NCBI RefSeq assembly: GCF_004210375.1 | Contig: NC_134830.1 | Span: forward strand, 168,275,874-168,339,873 | Direction of reading: 5' to 3' | From: Tachypleus tridentatus | Taxonomy: Eukaryota; Arthropoda; Merostomata; Xiphosura; Limulidae | Length of the DNA stretch: 64,000 bases | In this document: positions 40,301 through 44,720 of the stretch, piece by piece | Layout of the letters: each line of letters opens with the position of its first letter | Numbering within the stretch: the first letter of the stretch is position 1 | Program-made: the position numbers and the translations under genes | The notes under the pieces: generated by a model | Told to the model about the DNA's origin: nothing | Databases searched by the model: none | The model's input: the letters and a program-made list of their open reading frames with translations, nothing else

Positions 40301-42393
40301 AAATTATCTACTAATTTTGGAGTATTTGATCAAAATTTGTCATACTGGAGAAAGTATCTATACCATTTCTCAGTTTGTATTTATTTATCATTAGGAAGGT
40401 ACAAAAGGAAGACAGAAATACAATGGAGTCTGTGTATGGAGAATATAAGGTAGGTGTTTAATTTAAATACCTTTTGAGTAACCATATAGATTTTAACTTA
40501 AAAAAGGTCAGGAACTACTAAGTATTTAATATATACTTACTGTTTTACAGATTTGATCTACTTATTTGTTGTAACATGTTTGTTATCATTTGTTGTATGT
40601 GTGTGTAACTCAGGACTGTTAACCAGAAGAATTAGTTCAAACATTTTAAGGAATGTGCTTAAAAATAAAACTACTCAAAACTACTGAACCACTTTTAGAC
40701 AAGAAGTTTGAAATACATGCACCAAACAAGAGGAACTGAACCACTTTTAAACAACAAGTTTGAAATACATGCACCAAAAAAAAACTATTAAGCCACTTTC
40801 AAACAATAAGCATGAAACACATACACCAAAAAAACATAAATGCAAATTTGACTGTGCAAAGAATTTTACTTTTTCTATAATAATATGATATCAAATGTAA
40901 TATAGAGAAATCTTTGAACCCTGTTTTGTTGAAGTACTATAAAATGATAAAAAAACCTATAAAAAAAAGATGAAACTTTTGAAAGATGAACTTTTTATTC
41001 TGAGGTGCAAATTAAAACAGAAATATCCACTTTTCAAAAGTTCTTGGATAAAAGAGTTATCATTTCACATTAAGGCTTCTTGAACCTGCATATTTTTCTG
41101 ACATTATTGTTGAAGTAATAGATGGGGTTCAGAAGAACAAAAGCCGTCTAACCCAAATATACGAGGAAATAGTGTTTGTATATTATTTAAAAGGGGTAGT
41201 TTTGATTCTCTTGTACTCCTACTTCCTGAATCTTCTTTTTTACTAGTGATTATGGTCCCCTCTTAATTGATTGCAAATTCAGTAACTTGAGTTTATAGCA
41301 ATAAAAAAACAATTGTTGGGAAGCTAATCAGACATCAAAATTTAAAATAAGGTCAAATTTGAATTATTTTCAAATATATATTTCGATACAGGTAGTTAAA
41401 TTGGCATGAATTTAGTTAATATGTGATGGAGTTTTCCTCATTAATTATTTGATTATTTCTTACCATTGTGTCATTAGAATGATTTATAGGTGATTCTGCT
41501 TATTATCACTAGTTGGTTTGACCATATGACAACAGTCCATTTGCATGCAATGGTTTTTAATAGTAGTGATGTAGAATATTAAAAACCAATTTAAGAATTT
41601 GTCCAAATGAAATATTTTCATATTAAACTGATTTTTAAGAACTTATTATAATTGCATATTATTTTTTTTTTTTTTTTATTTAACTCTAACCAATATTCTT
41701 GAATTAGTTTTCAAATATTGTACATCCAAAACATCCCATAATGCTATGGGGTTGCTATAAAGTGATAACCAATCTCATTTTTTTCACTGTTAAAAGAATG
41801 GCCCAAGAGTTGGCAGTGGGTGGTGTTGATTAGCTGCCTTCCTATAATTTATCAGTTGAAAGTCAGGAATGGCTAGTGTGGGTAGTGCTTATATAACCAT
41901 GTGCAAAATTAAGAAAAACATTTTGTGGCAAAACTGCTTATCTATGAACTGTAACAGAAAAGTAGACATGCTTGTTGGGAATGAAGTTCAACAACTTTGC
42001 CATCTGGATGTTACTTTGTAGTTCATCATAAGTTCTGTTATGCATTCCATGGAAAAAACAGTATTGGTTTAAGATTGCTTGCTTTGTTGATCCTTCATCC
42101 AGTTTATCAATTCAAAATTATAAATGGCTACAACAAATAGCTGTGAAGTAACTTTGTGCAAAATTCAAAACAAATGAATTTGAATTGGTAATTTTTGTGT
42201 AGTTATTATTTTAGTATAACTTCATTACATTGAACCTTCTTATCCAATTGTATTAATCATCTTAAATTTTTAAGTGTGGAACTTGATACATGTAGCTGGG
42301 TATACATTTTTGTTCTTTTTTCAGCATTTAAAAGCACGCCTACGACTGTTAGAAGCTTTGGTATCCAAACATGAACACCACAGAATGATGTGA
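1099..42393 (+). CDS. FAM13A: FAM13-family RhoGAP protein, 20-exon gene model, 5' end outside window
   Basis: Spliced model, exons listed separately below. Known family role: an N-terminal RhoGAP domain that stimulates GTP hydrolysis by Rho-type GTPases, followed by a long linker and conserved coiled-coil modules; vertebrates have FAM13A, B and C, and only A and B keep the RhoGAP. Seen here: RhoGAP with GLFR arginine finger and a LLKLFLRELPEP motif, then a basic/serine-rich linker, then KKKIRKFEETFE, KALLRFESIHGRP, PLYDRYR and a terminal GEYKHLKARLRLLEALVSK module, all typical of FAM13 proteins. The 20 exons sum to 3,101 bases; after two bases completing an upstream codon they give 1,033 codons including TGA, with every splice phase compatible. 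This fits the roughly 1,000-residue RhoGAP-bearing vertebrate proteins minus their N-terminus. The A-versus-B choice is not meaningful for an invertebrate co-orthologue. Confidence 0.9.
1630..2125 (+). repeat. diverged tandem minisatellite in intron
   Basis: A run of imperfect units of about 40 bases recurs, each built from a TTTTGACAAG-CAGCC core followed by TTTGTTTTTAC and TTTATTTTGA. Units have drifted by point changes and small length differences. No coding potential is apparent. Confidence 0.65.
2528..2654 (+). repeat. decayed SINE family A fragment
   Basis: The middle part of the tRNA-derived SINE seen intact at 14192 is recognisable: CTCATCCTTTCAACCAT, ATTATAATGT, AAAAGAGTAGTCCAAGAGTT and GCTGCCTTCC in the same order. 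Head and tail are lost. Confidence 0.7.
2809..2992 (+). CDS. FAM13A: FAM13-like exon 2: RhoGAP domain, C-terminal half
   Basis: Acceptor TTCTTGCAG ends at 2808; donor GTTGGT starts at 2993. Encodes NFNLLKYLSQFLKEVADH and RMGPLALGIVFGPNIF, matching helices near the RhoGAP C-terminus. In most RhoGAPs the second motif reads NLAxVFGP. Here the residue at the conserved Asn position is Ala (codon GCA, 2958-2960), a substitution that could weaken GAP activity. Confidence 0.93.
3255..3505. repeat. copy 1 of a diverged direct duplication (about 240 bp)
   Basis: Shares with 4172-4412, in the same order and orientation, the blocks ATGTTTACC, TTAATTT, ATTAC/ATTGCACCTT, GAGAAGGTGCTGCCTTNTG-like, TTAGAGATAN-GAAACAAGA and ATGNATCATC. 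I do not recognise the family. Confidence 0.6.
4172..4412. repeat. copy 2 of a diverged direct duplication (about 240 bp)
   Basis: Partner of 3255-3505. The region between (3506-4171) and the stretch 4413-4900 show nothing I can name. The small open frame inside this copy looks fortuitous because the same region of the partner is not open. Confidence 0.6.
4901..5808 (+). mobile_element. internally deleted mariner transposon
   Basis: Terminal inverted repeats of about 28 bases (both contain a GCGGACTG-type core: 4911-4930 and 5780-5800), flanked by TA. The N-terminal half of the transposase starts at 5098 and shows the mariner helix-turn-helix region; it runs into the C-terminal half near 5461. 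The middle with the first two catalytic aspartates is deleted. The C-terminal motif reads YSPDLAPCN at about 5520-5548, so the third catalytic Asp of the DD34D triad is also replaced by Asn. The element cannot encode an active transposase. Confidence 0.9.
5098..5475 (+). pseudogene. mariner transposase, N-terminal fragment
   Basis: From ATG 5098 the frame encodes a typical mariner N-terminus: FCVKLGKSATETFAML, ACFKWHERFKDG and GRPSTS, followed by the second helix-turn-helix RRLTVRELAEECGISVGS. Mariner transposases are about 345 residues; this fragment covers about 125. The frame is lost where the internal deletion joins the C-terminal part, REFLAKHSITVLPHPPYSPD, in another frame at about 5470-5740. 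Confidence 0.88.
5809..6869 (+). other. intron, nothing recognised
   Basis: AT-rich FAM13 intron sequence without recognisable repeats or coding similarity, ending in the acceptor GTTTTGCAG at 6861-6869. Confidence 0.6.
6870..7077 (+). CDS. FAM13A: FAM13-like exon 3: end of RhoGAP domain
   Basis: Acceptor ends at 6869, donor AAG|GTAGAT at 7078. The first base completes Arg with exon 2. Encodes FSDDMKGLKDQSVTNQVIG and FITDYYAIFE, matching the last RhoGAP helices of FAM13 proteins, then a charged linker rich in Lys, Glu and Ser. Ends in phase 0. Confidence 0.92.
7078..8103 (+). other. intron, nothing recognised
   Basis: AT-rich intronic sequence; no repeat family or open frame of note. Confidence 0.55.
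8104..8322 (+). repeat. SINE family A, headless copy
   Basis: Starts at the CACACCAAACATG block and runs through CCTTTCAGCCATGGGGGC, AAAAGAGTATCCCAAG, GGTGATGACTAG, CTAAATTAGGGACAGCTAG and GTAGCTTTGTGTGAA to a CAAACAAACA tail. The tRNA-like head is missing, so this is a 5'-truncated insertion. Confidence 0.88.
8503..8627 (+). CDS. FAM13A: FAM13-like exon 4: linker
   Basis: Acceptor TCTCTTTCAG ends at 8502; donor GTAAAT at 8628. Phase 0 start, two bases over at the end. Encodes a proline- and hydrophobic-rich linker including LSIVIPPLEKYVIQ. No domain recognised. The preceding in-frame ATG at 8347 is intronic. Confidence 0.85.
9350..9395 (+). repeat. SINE family C tail fragment
   Basis: CAGATAGTCCAGTGTGGCTTTGCTATAAGAAAAACACACA matches the tail of the SINE at 56216-56337. 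Nothing else is recognised in the rest of the intron 8628-9896. Confidence 0.6.
9897..9970 (+). CDS. FAM13A: FAM13-like exon 5: conserved HLFG motif
   Basis: Acceptor TTATTCCAG ends at 9896, donor GTAAGT at 9971. Encodes VVEQTINQRITKHLFGE, corresponding to the short conserved IRxAVEQHLF-type segment of vertebrate FAM13 proteins. One base completes the Arg from exon 4. Confidence 0.88.
10300..10504 (+). repeat. tandem repeat, 3 copies of 69 bp
   Basis: Units begin at 10300, 10369 and 10438 with AGTAAGTTGTATAGTGT and are almost identical. Because 69 is divisible by three, an artefactual 121-codon open frame spans them. The array is intronic, and the sequence 10505-11524 after it shows nothing I recognise. 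Confidence 0.95.
11525..11730 (+). CDS. FAM13A: FAM13-like exon 6: basic/serine-rich linker
   Basis: Acceptor TTTGTCCTAG ends at 11524; donor CAG|GTCTTT at 11731. Begins with VHLSHKRKRKERR, a basic cluster that could act as a nuclear localisation signal, then an acidic/serine-rich stretch (SEEEPKSSRSNSEERL) with potential phosphorylation sites. Vertebrate FAM13 proteins have a comparable KRKR patch here. Ends in phase 0. Confidence 0.9.
12460..12915. repeat. tandem repeat, about 7 copies of a 63-64 bp unit
   Basis: Units share GTTTGCTTGTTTTTT, CTGTAAATTAAGAATGATG, TCTGTACACTGAT and AAGATTCGTGGATA. Copy-to-copy differences are mainly T-run length and single substitutions (for example ATAAAGATTCG versus ATTAAGATTTG), implying recent expansion. 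It sits inside the Penelope-derived element and is read on the minus strand in shifting frames because the T-run length varies. Confidence 0.95.
13194..13326 (-). repeat. hairpin-forming Penelope terminal block with hammerhead-like core
   Basis: Arms TCAAGATGGCTGATATGG.. (13194-13223) and its near-complement ending at 13326 enclose about 75 bases. On the minus strand, 13280-13240 reads a GGCC / GGTC stem followed by GAAAC, the layout of a hammerhead ribozyme stem II and the conserved GAAA; the CUGANGA box is partly decayed. Confidence 0.6.
13798..13995 (+). CDS. FAM13A: FAM13-like exon 7: linker
   Basis: Acceptor ACATACTTCAG ends at 13797; donor CCG|GTATGA at 13996. The exon starts and ends in phase 0, so skipping it would keep the frame. 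Encodes a polar Pro/Gln/basic segment (FVDLSPHPPQAKRRD; SAERLAP at the end) without a recognised domain. Confidence 0.88.
14192..14470 (+). repeat. SINE family A, nearly full length with tRNA-like head
   Basis: The head GGCCCAGCATGGCCAGG and GGGTTAAGGCATTCAACTC resembles a tRNA with A box, and GGTTCGGATTCC resembles the B box. Then follow the family body and tail (CCTTTCAGCCATGGGGAC, AAAAGAGTAGCCCAAGAG, GGTGATGACTAG, CTAAATTAGGGACGG, GTAGCTTTGTGCAAAATTC). This is the best reference copy on the plus strand in the window. Confidence 0.93.
14880..15135 (+). pseudogene. possible Tc1-like transposase fragment
   Basis: One frame around 15005-15125 contains FNSSSIRKVIKKLGLHEA, which resembles the Tc1-type linker 'S..TVRR.L...G.H.R.A'. 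The rest is full of stops. Short and weak; the sequences 14471-14879 and 15136-15889 show nothing else recognisable. Confidence 0.3.
16386..16952 (+). pseudogene. Penelope-like reverse transcriptase fragment
   Basis: Longest open part of the Penelope-like element. Shows FIFNDQSYLQINGLSMGNP and VSPVLANIFM (palm entry), then YWYRYVDY and the HPNIKFTCEHE and IVFLNLKI motifs typical of Penelope RT. The catalytic YVDD box reads YVDY, so one of the two metal-binding aspartates is lost and the RT should be inactive. Confidence 0.88.
17195..17462 (+). pseudogene. Penelope-like GIY-YIG endonuclease remnant
   Basis: Spread over two frames: YKIQCDNYHDFLVGE corresponds to the GIY-YIG signature region, followed by the basic helix SRKMEARFKEQKTTK, and in another frame by a terminal YEIKEALIVEQLKPRLN segment with the family's conserved Glu. 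A frameshift near 17310 breaks it. Confidence 0.7.
18050..18626 (+). CDS. FAM13A: FAM13-like exon 8: large disordered linker with His-rich tract
   Basis: Acceptor CACTTATAG ends at 18049, donor GTAAAT at 18627. The largest exon, 192 codons open throughout. Starts with FRRSPIGKIRRSPSRTLHRS, a basic arrangement with two RRSP sites, then Ser/Glu-rich sequence. At 18384-18446 a His-rich stretch (HNSHHSHHHHHKG) occurs. No globular domain. Likely intrinsically disordered and phosphorylated. Starts in phase 0, one base over at the end. Confidence 0.88.
19298..20672. repeat. foldback-like element: long inverted repeats around an 820 bp core
   Basis: Left arm (19298-19570) and right arm (20395-20672) are diverged reverse complements. 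For example, ACTATGTGATAAGAAC on the right matches the complement of GCTCTTGTCACATAGT on the left, and AACAAATCCTGA matches the complement of TCAGGATTTGTT. The core contains a GATA microsatellite near 19785. The right arm and part of the core recur at 61710-62375, which argues for a mobile or dispersed repeat rather than a local inversion. No coding capacity seen. Confidence 0.65.
20080..20815 (+). repeat. unclassified dispersed repeat, copy 1
   Basis: Collinear with 61710-62375: AGCTGCTC with flanking similarity, TCTTCTTTT..CTTGCTGT, the block ATTAACAAAT..GAAAGAG, TCTGATTTNNTATT and GGTCTGTAACCAA-type matches, and a shared TGTTGNAN-AAAATAGA end. Overlaps the right half of the foldback element. 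Confidence 0.65.
21693..21795 (+). CDS. FAM13A: FAM13-like exon 9: conserved PVLSEHRYSWP motif
   Basis: Acceptor TTCTTCTAG ends at 21692; donor GTATGC at 21796. Encodes EPVLSEHRYSWPLVRPG, a short segment I take to be conserved among FAM13 proteins, then SPSFHYLRKS. Two bases over at the end. Confidence 0.87.
22034..22099 (+). CDS. FAM13A: FAM13-like exon 10: LPPSPPVEQ motif, tandem acceptor
   Basis: Donor AAG|GTACAC at 22100. The acceptor is a TAGCAG tandem: exon starts at 22034 or 22037 both keep the frame and differ by one Ser codon. Encodes LHLDPSLPPSPPVEQNIF, matching the proline-rich motif of vertebrate FAM13 (PPSPP). Confidence 0.85.
22859..22917 (+). CDS. FAM13A: FAM13-like exon 11
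   Basis: Acceptor TTTGCCAG ends at 22858; donor GTAAGG at 22918. Encodes SPHKRSEEAVTVKQVNKKIH, a charged stretch leading into the first coiled coil. One base over at the end, matched by the two-base start of exon 12. A GT-rich microsatellite lies just upstream (22745-22780). Confidence 0.85.
22918..24533 (+). other. intron, nothing recognised
   Basis: AT-rich intronic sequence. Small open frames at 23304-23525 and 24050-24374 overlap each other on both strands and have no recognisable content. Confidence 0.5.
24534..24592 (+). CDS. FAM13A: FAM13-like exon 12: first conserved coiled-coil segment
   Basis: Acceptor TTTTTTATAG ends at 24533; donor GTAAGT at 24593. Encodes LKKKIRKFEETFESEHGFR, almost the same as the vertebrate FAM13 motif IxSLKKKIRKFEDRFE. 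Ends in phase 0. Confidence 0.95.
25095..25176 (+). CDS. FAM13A: FAM13-like exon 13: first conserved module, continued
   Basis: Acceptor TTTTCTAG ends at 25094; donor GTAAGT at 25177. Encodes PSHAEKMNYPEIKKLLQGL and SEARKDLK, matching the vertebrate RPSHxDK..NPEVLKW..DLAK.R+.LKE segment. Confidence 0.93.
25368..25393. repeat. (AT)n microsatellite
   Basis: About 11 AT dinucleotides in intron 13. The rest of 25177-26790 shows no recognised element, apart from a 100-base stretch at 25690-25790 resembling 19065-19165. Confidence 0.9.
27798..28136 (+). pseudogene. LINE ORF1 (gag-like) zinc-knuckle fragment
   Basis: Open stretch containing CAHCSSKDHDAYEC and CISCNGSHPSYFC followed by CPKWLEEKEV, the CCHC pair and CP-x-EK motif typical of I/jockey ORF1 nucleic-acid-binding proteins, then YPEARKLL. 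The upstream part of ORF1 (from about 27193) is broken by stops, for example after the first 14 codons. Confidence 0.85.
28243..28602 (+). pseudogene. LINE ORF2 endonuclease fragment
   Basis: Shows LFILGDFNGHHPLWGSAG and RGCSVECMISNHNLSLF, the GDFNxHxxxWGS and RGxxLxxxI..NL motifs of apurinic-type LINE endonucleases. The TY and S.SID region (SSTYFHVPSQSFTALISL) has lost the expected ID. Confidence 0.85.
29222..30350 (+). pseudogene. LINE ORF2 reverse transcriptase, frameshifted
   Basis: In successive frames: LVGPDDIPYEML-like at about 29305-29340, NYRPVAFMSCLCKTLERMV at 29482-29540, FFDIEKAYDTTW near 29692-29730, SQGCVLSITLFS near 29868-29905, and the catalytic LYVDDFHIS at 29954-29980. Internal TGA/TAG codons (for example in the segment after LPAQCGFR) make it non-functional. 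Confidence 0.87.
30790..31200 (+). pseudogene. LINE ORF2 RNase H fragment
   Basis: IYTEFSKSGDCVGSAMV carries the first RNase H catalytic position as Glu instead of the usual Asp (TDGSK). FTAELYAISLALDHIEA gives the second acidic residue, and IYTDSLSFLLAL gives the third. HVGIRGNELADTAAKS (about 31145-31192) gives the C-terminal His/Asp motif, but after an in-frame TAA at 31087. Confidence 0.85.
32096..33608 (+). other. intron, nothing recognised
   Basis: AT-rich sequence after the LINE 3' end, no repeats or coding similarity noticed. Ends with acceptor TTTCCTAG at 33601-33608. Confidence 0.55.
33609..33823 (+). CDS. FAM13A: FAM13-like exon 14: acidic linker to second conserved module
   Basis: Two bases complete the codon from exon 13. 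Encodes an acidic stretch, then KPTVEESLEVALKSLSDKRR and RPDDIE, matching vertebrate FAM13 KPSVEATLESIQRKLQEKR..RPEDIK. Donor GAG|GTGGTA at 33824; a donor three bases downstream (GTATTC) is possible and would add a Val. Confidence 0.92.
33824..34976 (+). other. intron, nothing recognised
   Basis: AT-rich intron without recognisable features. The open frame at 34731-34976 ends at the splice site and is not coding in any sense I can support. Confidence 0.55.
34977..35252 (+). CDS. FAM13A: FAM13-like exon 15: second conserved module, ESIHGRP / PLYDRYR
   Basis: Acceptor TTGTCTAG ends at 34976; donor ATG|GTGAGT at 35253. Phase 0 at both ends. Encodes MTKEQIMDEKIAIQKALL, RFESIHGRPTPISDRELV and RPLYDRYRTMKRLV, then LQPILEH. 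This is the signature FAM13 segment and matches vertebrate FAM13A almost residue for residue over the core. Confidence 0.96.
35444..35498 (+). CDS. FAM13A: FAM13-like exon 16: 55-base exon required by phase
   Basis: Without this exon, exon 15 (phase 0) joins exon 17 out of frame and hits a stop. Here CCAG ends at 35443 and GTAATT starts at 35499. The 55 bases give 18 open codons plus one base, VTEKSIYKQLIQKWDRHE, which exactly restores the frame of exon 17 (joint codon CGA). The polypyrimidine tract is weak and I cannot confirm homology of the 18 residues, so this rests on phase, openness and amphipathic sequence. Confidence 0.7.
35499..36540 (+). other. intron, nothing recognised
   Basis: AT-rich intron sequence without identifiable repeats. 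Confidence 0.5.
36790..36956 (+). other. unassigned exon-like open segment, acidic/Ser-rich, with donor
   Basis: One frame encodes VVPYQFEPTL..., then DTDLTSSSDEGSSTSESSG, then CELVIPLVEEW, ending at a good donor TG|GTAAGC near 36950. The YQFEP start and S/D/E-rich sequence remind me of the N-terminus of P2X7-C-terminal-like domain proteins found in repeat-derived genes. There is no in-frame ATG, and the flanking 36541-36789 is GC-richer than the intron. It could be an exon of a nested or domesticated element, or a relic. Confidence 0.35.
37080..38170 (-). mobile_element. Tc1-like transposon with decayed transposase
   Basis: Minus-strand reading from about 38060 downward gives TKDHSKQIKDKVAEKHSS, VGYKKSSKSL and STVKSFIKK, the paired helix-turn-helix of Tc1-family transposases. 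Later come DATRKSTATLEDL and, near 37330-37290, QQNNDTKHKVKASLEWF, corresponding to the QDNDPKH box with its catalytic Asp changed to Asn. Several frameshifts and stops. Terminal-type sequence GGGGTTGAATAGTTATG occurs at 38161-38177. It lies antisense in a FAM13 intron. Confidence 0.8.
39139..39316 (+). CDS. FAM13A: FAM13-like exon 17: linker before C-terminal coiled coil
   Basis: Acceptor TGGAGCAG ends at 39138; donor GTAAGT at 39317. Read in the frame set by exon 18, it encodes RRKGYCPFHRKAGS, then ATNSNEVPISIDPVNEQD and SDIPPKYDSSNLHELPL, the last part aligning with vertebrate FAM13 LSNLHAASIPELLEHL. The other forward frame, EEGKDTALSTEKLVLPDS, runs into TGA at about 39235, so exon 16 or an equivalent is needed upstream. 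Confidence 0.88.
39736..39891. mobile_element. 156 bp MITE with 19 bp terminal inverted repeats
   Basis: Starts TATAGTGGAACCCCTCTAA and ends with the near-perfect complement TTAGAGGGGTTCCACTGTA; TA at both ends is the mariner/Tc1-type target site. No coding capacity. Inserted between FAM13 exons 17 and 18, ending about 39 bases before the exon 18 acceptor. Confidence 0.88.
39930..40031 (+). CDS. FAM13A: FAM13-like exon 18: C-terminal coiled coil
   Basis: Acceptor CTCTTTGCAG ends at 39929; donor GTAAAG at 40032. Encodes AELLYQQHQARTEKRRLRR and VLRGFEDDFQKQTGR, matching the vertebrate PELLEHLQEMREEKKRIRKKLRxFEDxFxxQxGR helix. Confidence 0.95.
40395..40449 (+). CDS. FAM13A: FAM13-like exon 19
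   Basis: Acceptor TCATTAG ends at 40394; donor AAG|GTAGGT at 40450. Encodes KVQKEDRNTMESVYGEYK, matching vertebrate NVQKEDRxPMxEEYxEYK. Phase 0 at the end. Confidence 0.95.
40677..40836 (+). repeat. tandem repeat, 3 diverged copies of about 55 bp
   Basis: Each unit contains AACTGAACCACTTTTAAACAA-like sequence, then AAGTTTGAAATACATGCACCAAA. The third unit (from about 40789) is the most diverged. Intron 19; the remainder 40837-41720 shows nothing recognised. Confidence 0.85.
41721..41920 (+). repeat. decayed SINE family A copy
   Basis: Recognisable by GGCCCAAGAGTTGGCAGTGG, GGTG..GATTAGCTGCCTTCC, GGAATGGCTAGTG and a GTGCAAAATTAAG tail. A further tail-like scrap, AGTAACTTTGTGCAAAATTC, occurs at about 42150. 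Confidence 0.75.
42325..42393 (+). CDS. FAM13A: FAM13-like exon 20: C-terminus and stop
   Basis: Acceptor TTTTTTCAG ends at 42324. Encodes HLKARLRLLEALVSKHEHHR and a final Met-Met before TGA at 42391-42393, matching vertebrate HIKAKLRLLEVLISKR. Confirms gene orientation and 3' end. Confidence 0.96.
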   Translation, partial: HLKARLRLLEALVSKHEHHRMM

Positions 42394-42513
42394 GAGCTGT
42401 TTCAGTGTGTATTTCACATTATGGTGAGAGGTGATATAGTACAAAACGTGCGGGTATCTACTTCCCAGTTCAGAGCCACTACGGATATTTTTTTGTATAT
42501 AAATGTGTCAATG

Positions 42514-42519
42514 AATAAA
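42514..42519 (+). terminator. proximal polyadenylation signal AATAAA
   Basis: Canonical hexamer 121 bases after the FAM13 stop codon. Confidence 0.65.
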
Positions 42520-42717
42520 GGACATGAAGTCATATTGCTTTCCCTTAGCTAGAAATTGACTTCAAGAGATATATGGCCCTCCTTTGCTTCTAGGTTAAGG
42601 TCATGTGGCTGATTGTTATTACTGTTATTATTTTTCAAATGTATATGTGTACACTTATGTAATTCTACCCTTGTTGCAAATGATAATGGCCATTATCAGA
42701 TGTTAAGTTTCCTTTTC

Positions 42718-42723
42718 AATAAA
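42718..42723 (+). terminator. distal polyadenylation signal AATAAA
   Basis: Canonical hexamer in a CAATAAAGTT context, followed by a T/G-rich stretch suitable as downstream element. Confidence 0.65.
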
Positions 42724-42740
42724 GTTAATGTGAAGGTTTC

Positions 42741-44280
42741 TTTAGAAGCATATATGTGAATATCATTTTATCATATTTCTATTTTACAAGTGTTTGTGAC
42801 TGTATATAGATGTACATCTACCATCTTGTGACTGCTGAAAATTCTGTACTGTATGTTTCTAGTTTCCTGGAAATGTGAGAAAGAAAAGTCACATTTTCTT
42901 CTAGAATACGTGCTGTGATAATTTATCAACTGTGCTAAAAGAGATGTTAGCATTTGAAAGACATAACTTCATTTTTCAACCACTGATATTATTAGAGATT
43001 TTTATACATACATATATTAAATTTGTAGGATAAAAAACAGTAAAGTTGTGTTTACATCCACACTGACATTGTCAGTAAACAGAATTTCACAGTTGCTTAA
43101 ATTCATAATTTGCAGCTTATTAAATTAGCTGAATAAATCTGTTTATTTCAGGAATATCCTGTATATACTTAATAACTTGTTTATTACAAAGTTTGTTTTT
43201 TGTTTTTGTTTATTGTAGGTGATCTTAAAGAATGGGTTGATTTGCACAAACTTTTGTCAGTAGTAAATATTAGCAACACATTTCAAGTAACCAGAACCTG
43301 TTTATATATATAAATTATCATGGTAAGAGGGTATCAGCAATCTGATTTATTCACAGATAAATGGATTTTTTGTTGGAAATACTTTTGTTTACCCACCAAA
43401 GAAATCACTAATCCTTATTTATTTGGCACTTTTTGTGCAAGTATTATCAATACTGATACATTTAAACATATGACATTTATCTACTGTGTTAACCTGAATT
43501 TTGTGTTTTTAATCAGAAAGATGATTTAGTACCACACTGTAGTCATCAAGTGGAATTTAAACATGTGGCATTATCTTTTGTTAAAGGATCTTGGAATTAC
43601 TATAGTTTGTAAGTATAGGAATAAAAAAATTTGTGGCTCTCCCTAACATTAGGTAATTTCATTTTGGACTTAATGTGGGTCATTTGAGGTGGGGAGGGGA
43701 TAAGAAATAATCTTTTAGTCTGTGCACTGTCATTTGTCAAAGACATAAAACCAACAAACATAAGAGGTCTAAATTCCTCCCTTAAGCCTATTTATCAGTG
43801 GCCAAATCAACAACATTGGGTGATCTGGTGAAACTACATCCATATGTGGCCACAAATGCACTAGGTATTGACACCTTTTCTTTTTCAAATGCCAACAATT
43901 GGACATAATGTGGCCAAGTTTTATGCAAAACTGGAAAACGGGCTGTGATGACTTTCATTAAGTTTTATCCCATCTGTAATTAGATTTCAGAAATTTGATT
44001 TGTTAAAAGAAGCCTGATCTGTATCAGAGTGAAAATATACATTTTTGTTAAAATGGTAGAAATTTATTTTTATGAAAAGTAATTTTATATGTAAAAATGT
44101 AATCATCAGAAAGAACAGCTGTTTCCTGTAATGTTGCAACATTTTTTTTATTCAAGTACATTTTGAGGTCATCACTTATACAGCATTTAAATTTCTCAAT
44201 TAGACTTTGTTGAAACTGTTGCCAGTGTGCATAGAATTACACTATCAATCAAAATAAACCTCTTTTTTTTTTTTTTTATG
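42741..44280. other. intergenic, nothing recognised
   Basis: AT-rich sequence. The open frame at 43320-43529 shows no recognisable motif. Confidence 0.5.
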
Positions 44281-44289
44281 GGCACATTA

Positions 44290-44720
44290 AATATAAGTTT
44301 GATTACCTTGCTTGAGATAACCTCAAATTCTGACAATAAGGTTCTGATACTAAATCGTATGCTTTGATGATAGCATCTCTAACCTTATCATAATTTGTAC
44401 AATCTTTCAGAGAGATAGAAGCTTAAGCTTCCTGTGCCTTGCCTGTTAGAACACTTTGTAACAATAATGACCATATTTCAGTGGCCCATTTCATGATTTA
44501 GGCAACTTTCTCAAAATGTTTAGGAGTATTTATCAACTTAATTTTCATTAAATGGTGACACTTTAATAATAATAATAAAACTGATTGAGGTCAGAGTTGT
44601 AATTTTATTCGATTGGAGTTGAGTCTAATTTCCATTTCTTTCAGCCTGATTTCTTCTTGGCTTTGATACGTTCAGCCTTGAGATGTTTACTTTTTCTTTC
44701 AGTTTTCATACAGCCGTACT
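44290..44720 (-). pseudogene. LTR-retrotransposon gag fragment (Gypsy-type, SCAN-like)
   Basis: Minus-strand reading includes FEKVA, a WATEIW.LLLQS-type segment, LTGKAQEA, and NYDKVRDAIIKAYDLVSE followed by a Y-x-Q-N-L-R-like end. This is the capsid signature common in arthropod Gypsy elements (L-x-GKA-x-E ... Y-x-x-V-K-x-A-I-L-x-A-Y-x-L-V-P-E). In-frame stops are present. It is an old endogenous copy with no intact frame, and no pol was seen nearby. Confidence 0.7.

Larger units (their letters stand above)
42394..42740 (+). other. FAM13A: FAM13-like 3' UTR
   Basis: Two AATAAA polyadenylation signals follow the stop, at 42514-42519 and 42718-42723, each a plausible 3' end. Alternative polyadenylation is possible. 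Confidence 0.75.
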